A program made the position numbers and the translations under genes. Below, piece by piece: positions 1-11,000 of a DNA stretch of 64,000 bases (the first letter of the stretch is position 1; each line of letters opens with the position of its first letter). This stretch comes from Cafeteria roenbergensis. Its lineage: Eukaryota; Sar; Bigyra; Bicosoecida; Cafeteriaceae. The stretch covers positions 124,001-188,000 of the forward strand of contig VLTN01000063.1 in the NCBI GenBank assembly GCA_008330645.1, given 5' to 3'. Under the pieces are notes generated by a model, which worked only from the letters and a program-made list of their open reading frames with translations, did not search any database and had not been told where the DNA came from.

Positions 1-3000
1 CTTCGCGCGCTCCCGTCGCTCCTTCTTCCCGCCCCCGCGCCGCGCCGCCGCGGCCTTGGCCGCTCGCTTGAAAGCGTCCTCGTCCTTGGCTGCCACCACC
101 TCGGAGGGTGCCGCCGCCGCTGACGACTGGCTCTGCCGGGCCAGCTCTGCCGCGGCATCGGCTCTGTTGAGGACCTGGCCGGTCGCGATGAGGCCCTCCA
201 TCGTTGCAGAGGCCACGGCCGCTTCCCAGTCGACCAGGTCGCTAGCGACAGACGAGCGTCGCCCGTCGGCGTCCACGGCAACCACCGCCACACGCAGCAT
301 TCCCCCCAGGCGCTTGGCGGGCGGATTCGCGCGGCCGGCGCTCCCTCCGCTGGGCCAGACTGCAGCGCAGTGGCCCGGTGTCCGCGCAAGCAGCCGCCAC
401 TTCGCATCCGGCTCCGCTAGCAGGGACGCGACCCCAGCCTCGTCTGCCCAGGGTACGGTCTCGGACAAGGCCGAGAGTACCGTTGCAGCGCCGGCCTCCG
501 CTCCGCCGTGGGTGTTTGGGCGGGGCCGGGGCTCTGCCGCTGGGGAGACGGAGTCAAGGGCCTCGGCGACGACGTCGTCGTTCTCCACGCGGCCGCTGTG
601 GCGGTGTGAGGCGCTCGGGGCAGGGCCGTCGTCTGCTGCGCCGGCATGCTCTGCCGCAGAGAGCAACACGTCGAAGTGGGATACTCTGGCAGAGCGCCCC
701 TTCGACCTGCCCCACGACAGCAGCACAGGGGCCAGGCCGCGGTTTCGCGTCACGAGGAGATCTGCCGCCTCGGTGCCTTCAGCTGGCGCGCCGTGGACTG
801 GGGGGCCCCTGGGTGACACCGCGGTGATGGCGCGCGCCGGGGCCCCGTCCTGCAGCCGCCACCTGTCTGACGCAAGCAGCTGGGACAGCGGCAGGACCGA
901 GGGCCCCTCCGAGGGCCCTGACGGGGGTCGCTCGTCCGGGGCCCTCGTGGGAGAGGGCCTGCTCCAGCTGCTCCACGGGCCGGCCCCAGCGGAGGAGATG
1001 GCTCTGCAGCGAAGTGCGAAGAAGGTGGATGGGCAGAGCCCGGACAGTCTCACCGACCACGGCCGCGCCGCCGCCCCGCGAACCCTGCCAGTCACGAGCG
1101 CGGCCGAGGCGTCGCGGCTAGGTCCTCCCTCGGCAGAGCTCAGAGGCGCCGATCCTGCCGTCAGCTGCTTCCGCGACAGCAGAGCCAGTCGGAGCGACTC
1201 GGAGGGATCCGCATCGGGTCCCGTCAGCTGAACATACTGAACGTCGAAACCGCTGAGTCCCGCTCCCCGGACTCGAGAAAACGAAGCGATCCAGCGCGAA
1301 ACCGCCCCGACGTCGGCACCCTCGTCGCAGGGGTCGTCGCCAGCGCCATCCGCGCAGGCAGCAGCGCCAGCAGCACCAGCAGCACCAGCAGCGCCTGCAA
1401 CCGCCCCGACAGGAGCAGCACTCGCGGCTGCGCCACCAGCACCCCCGACGGCGGAGGCGGGTCCCGCCTGCCCGCCGGCTGGCGCCCCTACGCTCCCTGG
1501 GGCAGGCGCGTATCGGGCCACCAGCCACGAGGGACCCGCCTCCACGGCGTGCGGTGCCGGCGGCGCTGGAGGCGGCGCCTCGTCGAAGTGGACGGGCAGA
1601 GCCACAGACCAAGGGCTGGCCCCGGCCCCGCTCAACGCACGCACTTGTACAAGCACAGTGCACCCCGCGAAACCGCCCGACACCAGAGTGACAGGCGCGA
1701 CTGAGGGCGGCAGCACGGTCCAGCTGACGGCAGGAGCGGTCTCTGAGGCCCGCCCCCCGCGCCGCGCCTCCGCCAGCGGGGCCGGCACCGGCCAGGCGAC
1801 GAGCGCGGCGCCCGCCGACACCACCGCCGCACCAGCACCGCCGTCGGCAGCTGCGGCACTGCCGTCGGCAGCAGCGGCATCCGCGCAGTGCTCGGTGCCT
1901 GCAGCGGCATCGGGCGTGAGAGCAGTGGCGTCAGCGGCAGGAACTGCCGCCACTCGCAGCTGGTATGCGGTCACCGCCGCTCCCTGCAGCGGCGCACACG
2001 GTCTCCAAGCCACCACCGCGGATACGGCAGGATCGACCGGATGGGCGTCAGAGACGTCGGATCGGCGCAGAACCGCTCCGTCGAGCAGAGCCGGCAGGCC
2101 CTCCCACCCACCGCTGGGCGACGGGGCGAGCCCCGCCAGCGTCGACGGCACACTCGGCCGCCGTGCCGAGTCTCCCGGCAGAGCTATCCGTTCCAGGCGG
2201 GGCGGCGGAGGGCTGCAGGGTGGAATCTCAATGAGCCGCGGGAGCGACGGTGGCGAGAGCGGCCCAAGCAGCGCCGTGGGGGCGCCGCCGCACGCGGCTG
2301 CGGCGCCATCGTCCCCACGCCCGCCGTCGCCGTGGCCGCCGTGGCCGCTGTGGCCGTCGTCGTCACCGTGGCCTGCCGCCGAGCCCGCCGACGCCGGACC
2401 GACGGCACCGACAGCGACTGCTCGGATGGCAATTCTTGCGCCCGCGGGCACCCTGTCCACTCGGGCAGTCCACACGCCGCGGCGGGGGGCCTCGTGAAGC
2501 TCGACCGCGTTGCTCCAGAGCTCTGCCGACGGCCGACCCCGCGATGCATCCGCCAGCTGCACCACCAGCCCCGCCGGCGCGGCCACCCCGCCGTCGAACG
2601 CCGGTGCCGCCACCTCAACCGTCACGACAGCGAAACCGTCAGCGGCCGGCGCCGACGTCCTCGCCGCCAGCACGGTGGGGGCGGAAGGGGCGGCAGGGCG
2701 CGCCGCGGCGGCGCGAGCCGCCGACCACGGACCCCACCCCACAGCGGAGCGACACCGGGCACGGATCTCGTATCGCTCCCCGGGGGCCAGCCCACTGAGG
2801 GTGACCTGGCCGTGATGGTCTGGAGACTGGACAGTGACCCACCTGCGCCCGGACCGCGCGAGCTGCACGCCGAGCAGCAGCTGACCCGCCGACGCGGCGT
2901 GGTCGGGCATGCGTCGCTCTGACGCATCGGCTCCCCCCGAGGCGGCCCCGGCGGCCTTGCCAGGCGCAACGGCGGCGCCGCGCGCAGCCACCGCCTTCCA

Positions 3001-6000
3001 ACTCGGGCCCGCGGCCTCGCGGGGGAGTTGCTCAGTCGCGGGCTTTGCCCCAAGCAACAGCCCGCCGTCTGCCGGCGGCGCCGGGTCCGATCCTTCCAGC
3101 CACCGGCCAGCCTCCCACAGTCGCTCATCGCTCGCGGCGGGTCCGTCTCCGACGCCAGCAGCCGCCCCGTGGCCACCGTCACCGTCATCGTACTCATCGC
3201 CGTCGTCGTCGGCGTCGCCACCCGCGTCGTCCTCGTCGTCGTCGCCATCTGCGTCGTCCTCGTCGTCGTCGCCATCTGCGTCATCAGCGTCGACGTGGCT
3301 GCGACTTTCGTCCTCGGCGCCGCCGTTGAACCGGCTCGATGAGCCGACGCCAGAGGTGGCTCCAGCCTGGGCGCCGGCCGCGTCAGACGCCGAGCTCGGT
3401 GCCTTTCCGGATGACGTGGCGCTCCGCACCGCCGCCGCTGGCAGCCTGACTGCCGCATCCTCCCCGTGAAACCGCACCACGTACCCTTCCGCGGTCTGCC
3501 GGAGCACCACGGCCGGCCCCAGCATGCCGCCAGCGGAAGGATTTGCCGCGCTGCATGCCTGCCCAGCCCGAAACCGCCGCCGGACCGACGCTCCCAGTCG
3601 GCCCCGGACCCTGACCCCAAACGCTGCAAGTTCAACTTGAATATCGGTGTCAACGTCAGCGTCCGCAGTGGAGCCGGCGCCCTGCCCCTGCCCGTCGACC
3701 GACACCACGGTGCCTGCGTACCACAGACCATCGCCGTCGAACACGGCATCGACGGCAGATCCTACGGGCGGAGCCGACAGGTCGGCGAAACCATCCGCCG
3801 AAGAGGTGCTGGGCAGCGCGGCCCCGTCCGCAGCGGCAGCTCTGCCGGCAGAGCTTCCGCGGACAGGGCAGAGCTTGACACCCGCCCAGCCCGATCCTTC
3901 CGAAAGCAGAGCCTCATCACCAGCCGCCTCCACGTGGCTTCTTCGGGCGGACCACGCCGCTGTGGCAGCCGCCGACGAAACCGCGGGCAGAGCGCCGGCG
4001 GGGCCCTGCAAGCCTGCGGCAGCTGCAAGCTCTGCCAGGCTCCCAGGAACCACCACCACCGGCACCTGCGCCGACGTCTTTCCATCGGCCGGCGGGTGCA
4101 GCGGCTCCATGGGCGGCGGCGCCCGAACCCGCCACTGCTCAAGCCAGGCCAGCCCTTCTTGCTCTGCCGCGGTCCTGGATCCTTCCAACGGCTCTGCCCA
4201 AAGCGGCTCTGCTTCCTGATTGTCCTGCCGCCGCAGCCGTGCGGCTCTGCCCGAACCACGCGGGAGCGTCGCCAGACGCACTTGCAGCTGCACCTGAGCG
4301 ACGCCGGCGCGGCCCGTGTGCGGCGAAACCGCCACTTCGAGGCTCTGCCCGCAGCTTCCCTGGCCAGATGCAGACGTCGGCAGAGCGACGGGTCGGGCGG
4401 TTACGCGCGGAGGCTCCGGCAGGCCCTCCGGAACCTCGGCAGAGCACCAAGGCGACCACGGGCCGGGGCCGGCGTGGTTGCAGCTGCGAACGCGCGCGGC
4501 CACGGCCGATCCGGACGGTAGAGCCATGCCGAAGACACAGGCGCGGGCACCCGGTCGCGTGCGAATACGGGTCACTTCACCCTTCCGTCCATTGGCTCTG
4601 CCGGCAGAGCTACTTCCTTCCAGTTTCCACTCGACGTCGCTCACCAGCGGAGCGCGCGCGCTGCCCCTGTCGTCGGGCAGAGCCCACTCCAGGCCAGCAC
4701 CCACTTCGCACCCGATGACAGGTCCCTCCCGCGCCTGCCCGTGGGCCCCTCTGGCGGGCGCCGGTCCAGACGACGACGACGCGGGGGCGCGGAGGAGTCG
4801 CCTCACGCCAAACGCAGACACGTCCTTCGGGTGACCCGGCGGCGACGGGGCAGTGACCACAACCACCGCAGGTGTTGCAGCCGACTCCCCCGCGCGGTTT
4901 CGCGCCCTGACAATCACCGCTACAATGGACTCAGCCGGCAGAGCCGGAAGCAGGCACTTTCGAGACGACGCCCCGTCGACCTCCACGCGCCGCCAGTGCA
5001 GCCCCGCCTTCCCGCAGAGCTGCTCGGCGGCCTTACCGTCGCCTCGGAGGGCCGCGACGGCTCTGCCGACCGACTCCCCCTGCGCCGCCGAGCAGCCCAT
5101 CTCCGCCCACGCAGCCACGTCAGCCTCAGTGACCCCGGTACCGGCGGCGGCGGCGCCGGCTGGGGCTCGCCGGTCCAGCCACCAGGCCAGCACGTCGGAC
5201 TGAGCGTCGCCAGCCAACGCGTACGACACCACGAAACCGCTGAGGGTCGCTCCGCCATCACTGGCACAGCCGGCTTCGTCGTCGCCACCCGAAGGTGATG
5301 GCTCTGCCGGCCATATCCAGCACACTTCAACGGCAGAGCCATCAACAGGCAGAGTCGGGGCTGGCTCGGACACGGGCCCCCGCGGCACCGCCTTTGGCGA
5401 GGATCCACCGGCTCGCGCACCGGCTCTCGCACCGACTCCCGCACCGGCTCCCGCACCGGCCTTGGCGGCCTTCGTGGCTCTGCCAACCGCTCTGGCCAGA
5501 ACCGTCACACCCCCGGGCGCGGCCGGCACGCCCAGGGCGGCCGATGCTTCCAGGGCAGGGCCCACGGGCCCCCACCCGACGGCCGACCGAACGGCTGAGC
5601 GGAGCAGGACTCGCTGCCCAGGCCGCATGCCCTCGACGGAGGCCTCTCGCGCCAGGCCCTCGTAAGCCACGCGCCACCCTTGCTTGGGAAGATCGTCGAC
5701 GCTCAGTGACCCCGCTTCGCCGGCAGAGCTGTGAGATTCTGCGGATCCTTCCGGTTCGCTGCCAACGTCCTTGGCAAAGACGCGGTATCCGGTGATAGCC
5801 GCGCCCCCGCCGCTCGCTGCAGGCCACGAAACCGCAACTCCCCCCGACCACGACCGCGAGAGCGCCAGCGCCGGGCCCTGCCCCGGGAGACCAGCGGGCG
5901 CCGCCAGTGGCCCCTGCCAGCACACGACAGCTGGCCAGGTGGAAGGATCGGCAGGGTCGGCAGAGCCGCCATCCCCCCTCGCTCCTTCCATCGGCCCGAC

Positions 6001-7902
6001 AGGAATGGTCGAACCCACTGCCGCCAGCGGAGGCGTCCGTGCGAGCAGCAGCGCCCCGCCGACCCACCCGATCGGCACCTCCGACAGCCCTGCCCGCGCC
6101 GTGGCGCCCGTCCGTACGACTGACCCAGTCACCGCGAACGGGGAGTCAGCACCGGCAGAGCCGGCGGGGCCCGACAGCTCTGCACCCATGGCCAGCCTCT
6201 TGGCTGCCGCCTCCGCCTCGGATCCTTCCGAAACGACCACGGCGCCCGCACCGGCTCTGCAGAGCCCTGCGCCCGTGAGCGCCGCGTCGACGTCTACTCC
6301 CCGAACAAGGCCCACTTCGAGGCCAGGGGGCAGTGACCAAGACGGATCGTCACACTTCACGGCTCTGCCGGAAGCTGCAGAGCCTCCCTTCTTCCCACGC
6401 TTCTTCTTTCCCGAAGAGCGACTTCCGCCGGAGCTTGCGGCGCCTGCTGATGGTGCTGGTGGTGCTGGTGGTGCTGGTGGTGCTGATGGTGCTGGTGGTG
6501 CTGGGGGTGGTGCTGGTGCTGCCGCGGTGGCGGCGGCGGCACTGCTGGCGCTGCTGCTGCAGGAAGTTGCAGGGGCTGCTGCGTCGCCAGCGGCCGGCCC
6601 ATCGGGCCCAGTCCACCACAGCTCGTAGCGGGTTCCTCGCCTGTGGCGACGCAGCGACCACTTGAGCTCTGCAGCTGCAGAGCCACCCGAGTCCTTCCTA
6701 GTCCAGGAGGCTTCTGGCGGCATGCCCTGCCCATTGGCACCTGCAGCAGGGCCCTTCGTGTGCCGTCGTGAAACCGTACGCCCGGAGGATCGTTTCGCCG
6801 AGATGGCCGAGGGCTCCTCAGTCTCTGACACTGCGCTGACCAGGTCGGCGACAGTTTCTGCCGGTGGTGGTTGCAGTTGAAGCTTGGCCACACCGTCCCG
6901 GCTGCGTGCGGCGTTGCGGGCGATCCAGCCGACGGTGACTGCGGTTTCGTCGCCCCCAGTCCTCCACACGCGCACGAGGGTGTCACCGTCAGCGGCGGCG
7001 GCGCCACCCGCGGCTCTGGTCGAAGCGGCCCCAGCGCCGGCTCGCCCGGCGTCTCGCTGTGCTGCCGCCGCTGCTGCCTGTCCGGTGGGCCGCCTTGGCC
7101 GCTGCCTGGCCAGCTGCTCGTAGAACACGCCGTTCGGGAGCCACACCAGGGCTCTGCCAGGCAGGCATAGTCCCTCGACGGGGTCCGACACAGGAAGCGA
7201 CAGCATGAGGCTGCCAGCTCTGCCGCGCCGCTCGTCGTCGAGATAGAGCCCCAGCCCTTCGCCCGGCGGCTGGATGTCGACGCGGAGGGTCTTGCCGTCC
7301 GGGAGAGCCACTTCGGCGATGGCGTCAACGGTCCGAGACCCGGAATTGACTGGGAGGAGACGTCCCCTTGACCCGGCGGGAAACTGGGCCATCACTCGCG
7401 CGAGGCCGGTCAGCTGATCGGGAATAGGCTCAGCTGGAAGTGAGGGGGCGGGCGCTGGAGCAGGCGCTGAGGCGGGTGCTGGAGCTGGGGCCGGGGCGGG
7501 CGCTTGGGCAGGCGCTGGGGCTGGGGCTGGGGCCGGGGCTGGAACTGGCGCCGGGGCCGGGGCGGGAACTGGCGCGGGCCCAGGTGCAACTGCTTCACCC
7601 GGTGCTGGTGCAGGTGCTGCTGCTGCATGCGCTGCTGCAGCTGGTGGCGATAGCACTCGCGGCGAATCCATGCTGGTGGCTTGCGATGCAGCCGTGGCCA
7701 CAGGAGCTCCACTGGGCCCTCGCAAAAGGCCGCTACGCGAAGTGCCTGCACCGGAAGCACCAGCTTGGGAGCCTGCCACCTCTGCTGCTGCCGCTGCGGC
7801 TGGCGGAGAGGCTGGCGAATCGTTGGACTTGTTGGGGCGCGGCTCCCTGGACACAGGGCCGATCCCGCCATCGCCACGAGACGCCAGAAACCCCCTGCGC
7901 AT
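1..7902 (-). CDS. Giant fibronectin type III repeat protein with Tudor-like segment (3' end outside window)
   Basis: One minus-strand frame (triplets in register with base 1) stays open from the ATG at 7902 to the left edge: at least 2634 codons without a stop, so the C-terminus is missing. The N-terminus (about residues 30-170) is Ala/Pro-rich. Fibronectin-III signatures follow repeatedly. Examples are SGLAPGERYEIRARCRSAVG near residue 1703, a full repeat at about 1738-1850, SIVAVIVRARNRAGES near 987, TVLVQVRALSGAGASPW near 2080 and LRVAVVAVDADGRRS near 2535. About residues 1380-1494 look like a Tudor/Agenet-type barrel (VGSAVDAVFDGDGLWYAGTV, then YVVRFHGEDAAVRLP), followed by a long Asp/Glu run. 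No TM segment is evident. It is probably a scaffold or adhesion-like protein; location unknown. The start is uncertain: the ATG sits in CCCATGCGCAG, which could be a 3' splice site, and a second in-frame ATG lies at 7671. Confidence 0.8.
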   Translation of the reverse strand, partial: MRRGFLASRGDGGIGPVSREPRPNKSNDSPASPPAAAAAAEVAGSQAGASGAGTSRSGLLRGPSGAPVATAASQATSMDSPRVLSPPAAAAHAAAAPAPAPGEAVAPGPAPVPAPAPAPVPAPAPAPAPAPAQAPAPAPAPAPASAPAPAPAPSLPAEPIPDQLTGLARVMAQFPAGSRGRLLPVNSGSRTVDAIAEVALPDGKTLRVDIQPPGEGLGLYLDDERRGRAGSLMLSLPVSDPVEGLCLPGRALVWLPNGVFYEQLARQRPRRPTGQAAAAAAQRDAGRAGAGAASTRAAGGAAAADGDTLVRVWRTGGDETAVTVGWIARNAARSRDGVAKLQLQPPPAETVADLVSAVSETEEPSAISAKRSSGRTVSRRHTKGPAAGANGQGMPPEASWTRKDSGGSAAAELKWSLRRHRRGTRYELWWTGPDGPAAGDAAAPATSCSSSASSAAAATAAAPAPPPAPPAPSAPPAPPAPPAPSAGAASSGGSRSSGKKKRGKKGGSAASGRAVKCDDPSWSLPPGLEVGLVRGVDVDAALTGAGLCRAGAGAVVVSEGSEAEAAAKRLAMGAELSGPAGSAGADSPFAVTGSVVRTGATARAGLSEVPIGWVGGALLLARTPPLAAVGSTIPVGPMEGARGDGGSADPADPSTWPAVVCWQGPLAAPAGLPGQGPALALSRSWSGGVAVSWPAASGGGAAITGYRVFAKDVGSEPEGSAESHSSAGEAGSLSVDDLPKQGWRVAYEGLAREASVEGMRPGQRVLLRSAVRSAVGWGPVGPALEASAALGVPAAPGGVTVLARAVGRATKAAKAGAGAGAGVGARAGARAGGSSPKAVPRGPVSEPAPTLPVDGSAVEVCWIWPAEPSPSGGDDEAGCASDGGATLSGFVVSYALAGDAQSDVLAWWLDRRAPAGAAAAGTGVTEADVAAWAEMGCSAAQGESVGRAVAALRGDGKAAEQLCGKAGLHWRRVEVDGASSRKCLLPALPAESIVAVIVRARNRAGESAATPAVVVVTAPSPPGHPKDVSAFGVRRLLRAPASSSSGPAPARGAHGQAREGPVIGCEVGAGLEWALPDDRGSARAPLVSDVEWKLEGSSSAGRANGRKGEVTRIRTRPGARACVFGMALPSGSAVAARVRSCNHAGPGPWSPWCSAEVPEGLPEPPRVTARPVALPTSASGQGSCGQSLEVAVSPHTGRAGVAQVQLQVRLATLPRGSGRAARLRRQDNQEAEPLWAEPLEGSRTAAEQEGLAWLEQWRVRAPPPMEPLHPPADGKTSAQVPVVVVPGSLAELAAAAGLQGPAGALPAVSSAAATAAWSARRSHVEAAGDEALLSEGSGWAGVKLCPVRGSSAGRAAAADGAALPSTSSADGFADLSAPPVGSAVDAVFDGDGLWYAGTVVSVDGQGQGAGSTADADVDTDIQVELAAFGVRVRGRLGASVRRRFRAGQACSAANPSAGGMLGPAVVLRQTAEGYVVRFHGEDAAVRLPAAAVRSATSSGKAPSSASDAAGAQAGATSGVGSSSRFNGGAEDESRSHVDADDADGDDDEDDADGDDDEDDAGGDADDDGDEYDDGDGGHGAAAGVGDGPAASDERLWEAGRWLEGSDPAPPADGGLLLGAKPATEQLPREAAGPSWKAVAARGAAVAPGKAAGAASGGADASERRMPDHAASAGQLLLGVQLARSGRRWVTVQSPDHHGQVTLSGLAPGERYEIRARCRSAVGWGPWSAARAAAARPAAPSAPTVLAARTSAPAADGFAVVTVEVAAPAFDGGVAAPAGLVVQLADASRGRPSAELWSNAVELHEAPRRGVWTARVDRVPAGARIAIRAVAVGAVGPASAGSAAGHGDDDGHSGHGGHGDGGRGDDGAAAACGGAPTALLGPLSPPSLPRLIEIPPCSPPPPRLERIALPGDSARRPSVPSTLAGLAPSPSGGWEGLPALLDGAVLRRSDVSDAHPVDPAVSAVVAWRPCAPLQGAAVTAYQLRVAAVPAADATALTPDAAAGTEHCADAAAADGSAAAADGGAGAAVVSAGAALVAWPVPAPLAEARRGGRASETAPAVSWTVLPPSVAPVTLVSGGFAGCTVLVQVRALSGAGASPWSVALPVHFDEAPPPAPPAPHAVEAGPSWLVARYAPAPGSVGAPAGGQAGPASAVGGAGGAAASAAPVGAVAGAAGAAGAAGAAACADGAGDDPCDEGADVGAVSRWIASFSRVRGAGLSGFDVQYVQLTGPDADPSESLRLALLSRKQLTAGSAPLSSAEGGPSRDASAALVTGRVRGAAARPWSVRLSGLCPSTFFALRCRAISSAGAGPWSSWSRPSPTRAPDERPPSGPSEGPSVLPLSQLLASDRWRLQDGAPARAITAVSPRGPPVHGAPAEGTEAADLLVTRNRGLAPVLLSWGRSKGRSARVSHFDVLLSAAEHAGAADDGPAPSASHRHSGRVENDDVVAEALDSVSPAAEPRPRPNTHGGAEAGAATVLSALSETVPWADEAGVASLLAEPDAKWRLLARTPGHCAAVWPSGGSAGRANPPAKRLGGMLRVAVVAVDADGRRSSVASDLVDWEAAVASATMEGLIATGQVLNRADAAAELARQSQSSAAAAPSEVVAAKDEDAFKRAAKAAAARRGGGKKERRERAK

Positions 7903-8088
7903 GGGACGGCAGTGCTTGCTGTCGCCCCCTCGGCTCCGGAGGCGCGCCAGAGGCAGGTGCGACAGCTTTTCCACGCTCACAGGCTTTTGCTCGGCAGAGC
8001 TGCGCGTGCGTAAGGCCGTGTTAGAACCCCGCAGCACCCGTAGCGCCGGCAGGAAACGACCCGCACACGGGGCGGAAGGGAGGGGGGG
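7903..8088. promoter_or_regulatory. Divergent intergenic region (shared promoter)
   Basis: 186 bp separate the proposed starts of the minus-strand FN3 giant and the plus-strand WD40-like gene, so both promoters must fit here. It contains one copy of the GGCAGAGC word near 7998. No TATA box or other known element is recognisable. Confidence 0.4.
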
Positions 8089-11000
8089 ATGTCCGCGATG
8101 AGCCTGGAGGGGCTTCGCGCACAGCTGCGAGCTTGCAGCGCCGATCAGGACCGGGCGAAGGCAGCAGTGGCAGTCGCAAGGCGCGCGCAGGCCGCGCTGG
8201 CCATGTGCAAGAGCCTGATCGAGCTGGAGCGTGAAGAGGTCGCCACAACTGATGGCGAGGCCAGGGCTCACGCCGAGAGGCGGCTCCAAGAGGTGGTTGA
8301 GCGCGCGCAACGCGAGCAGGCCGTCATCGACCAAGCTGCCGAGCTGGAAGCGCAGCTGCCCGCCATCACAGCGCGTGCAGAACGCCTGTCCAAGGTTCTT
8401 CGCCTGCGTCAGCAGCTCGCTGCAATGGACTCGCCGTCAGCTGACCCGCATCCACCACCTGCCCCGGCCTCCTCCTCAGAGCCAGCGTACGGCTCGGCCG
8501 GCCATGCCAGGCGCAGCCCGCGGCCCCTCGACGGCGCGGCGGCTGATGCTCACTGGGTCGGAAAGTGCTCTGGTGGGGGGGGCAGCAGCGCCGCCCGCGA
8601 TACCCGCTCTGCCGCTGGGGCGCCCACCCAAGGCGCGGGCGGTGCCGGCGTCGCTGGTGCTGATGAGGGTGATTCCGGCCCTGGCGCGGGTGCTGGCGAT
8701 GCTGGGGCAGCTGCTCAGGGGGGCGGTGCGGATGCTGGCTCTGCCGGGGGCACCGATGTTGACAGCGACGACACCGACCCCGCAAGCGGTTCGAGCGACG
8801 ACGACGACAACGAGGGCGCCCATCACCAGCCAATCAACATTGCCTCTTCCAACGGTCACACGCGCCTTCCCGCGTCTGCGCCGCCGCATTGGTCTTCGTT
8901 GGCAGCGGCTGCGGCAGGCACAGCGGCGGGCCTTGCTGCTGGGCGGGACGCTGCCGCTGGAGCTCGCGGCAAGCCTGACCAGCAGTCGCCCAGTGACTCA
9001 GCGTCCTCGTCGTCCAGTGATGCAGAGTCTGGCCCTGTTCCGCCCCCGCTCCACCTCACTCACGGCCCACTGGCAGGCGATGCCTCCGTGATGGGCCGGC
9101 CAGCTGATGGCCCGCTCGCCGCTCGCCCCCGCCACGCTTCCCGAGGCCAAAGCACCCAGCGCGCCAGCTCCGCCGCGGGTACTGCTGCTGCTGCTGCTGA
9201 CTCCTCAGACAGCGGCTCTGACGGAGGCGCCGACGCTGCGTCTGCCCGCGGGGGCCCCGGCGGTTTCGCCGGAATCGCGCTGTCGAGAGCGCCATCGGCA
9301 GGTCGCTTCGACGAGCTGCCTGCCACCAAGGTAAAGGCGGTGAGGTCACTCACCTGGAGCTCTGCGCGTCGCTCACTGGAGTCGCTCAGCCTTGGTGGGC
9401 CAACTCTTCCTCTGCGTCCGCTGGGAGGAGCGTTTGCGACGTCGGCAGCAGCTCTGCACGCTGTCCTTGAAGGGAGCGGTCAGGTGTCCATCTTGGCCGT
9501 GTCACGGGACGAGCACGACGGGTGCAGTCAGGCCGCAGTGACGCTGCGTCTGGCGGCAGAGCCGCTGGAAGGCCACGGCGCCGTGGACGTGATTGCGACC
9601 GATCCTGACTCGGGCGTGATGGTGGTCGCAGTCCATCGAGCGGGCAATCCGGCCGTGAAGAGCGACCCCACAGCGTCTGCAGCTGCGGCCACGACGTGGC
9701 CAGGCCGCAGCGGCAAGCACCGGCCTCGTCGCGACCGCCATCGGCACGGCGGCCCGATCCAGCACCAGCTGCGCACCAGTGACGGGCAGCAGCAGTCGCA
9801 GCTGGTTGCGATCGACGTTCGCGCCGCTCTGAGGGCTCTGACGTGCCCGGGGCCCCTCGAGGGAATCGCCCACTCTGACGTCTCTCAGGGCGTCTCTCAC
9901 CTGCCTTGGCTCCGTGCGGGCACCGATCCAGCCGTCATCGAGGCAGGGTTCTACGAAACCGCTGGGGGCGCCATTTGGGAGAACCGCGACACCGCTGGCA
10001 GAGCCGGTCGCGTAGCCCCATCAGAGGCACACCAGAGACGTCCTGGCGAAACCGCAGGAGGGGCGGGACTTCGTATCTCCGCGGCTGGGTTTCGCGTGGG
10101 TGGATCCCCGGCTCTGCCTCCCTCATCGGCGTGGTCGCTGCCTGCCGCTCTTCTTTCGCTGGCAGGGTCTGCATCCGAAACCGTAGCTGAGCCGACAGGT
10201 CCCCCCCCATCCAAGCGAGCGCGCGGCCAGCCCAGGGGCAGAGCTGGCCGCGCCGACGCTCGGCGCAGCGGGGGCGGCTCCAGCTCGACAGCCGCCTCCG
10301 CTGCCGCCGCTGGCTCTGCCGGCACCGCCGCTGCTGCGATGGCGCTGTCGTCAGACCAGCGGGTCACCGCCGCCGCAGTCGTCACGGACGTTTGGTGGCG
10401 TGATAGCCCGGCTCACGCCGGGACTGCGGCAGGGTCTCTCAGGGGGCCCGTGGGGGCAGCTTGCTCGAGCGGCTTGGGCGCGTCGACGTCCATCCGCTCC
10501 GCCCCTGGTGGGCGCAGCGCCACCTGCGACGATGACGTCAGCGGCGATGACAGCGACGACGTCAGCGACGACGAGCCTTGCGAAGGCGGTGGGGGCGGCC
10601 GCGCTGTGGGCGGCCGCAACGGCGATGATGGCGGTGGTGAGGGCGGAAGCGGCAGCTCTGCCGCCGTGGCCGTGCGACTGTGGGGCCAGCTGGTGGCCTG
10701 CCGCGGCGGCTCTGCAGCAAGCAGTCGCGCCGTGGTCACCGCGTTTGCCACGTCATCCAAGGCGGTTCGCGGGTCGGGGCACCGTCTGTGGGCTCTGCCG
10801 ATCGTGGCTCCCAGCCTGACGTCTCCGGGCATGGTGTCCGTTGGTGCGAAACCGCTGCTATTGCACGACCGACATCGCTCCGAGGTCACCGAGGTGGTCT
10901 TCATGGCGGGTCCCCACCCGCCGTGCGGCTCTACCCGGCAGAGCTCCACCCGCTTCGGGAAGGGCCCCGGGACGAAGTTGCTCCGTCGCGTATGCGCATC

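Noticed and set aside
56-1231. 391-codon plus-strand frame at the left edge
   Set aside because: Antisense of the FN3 giant, whose frame gives recognisable FN3 strands here.
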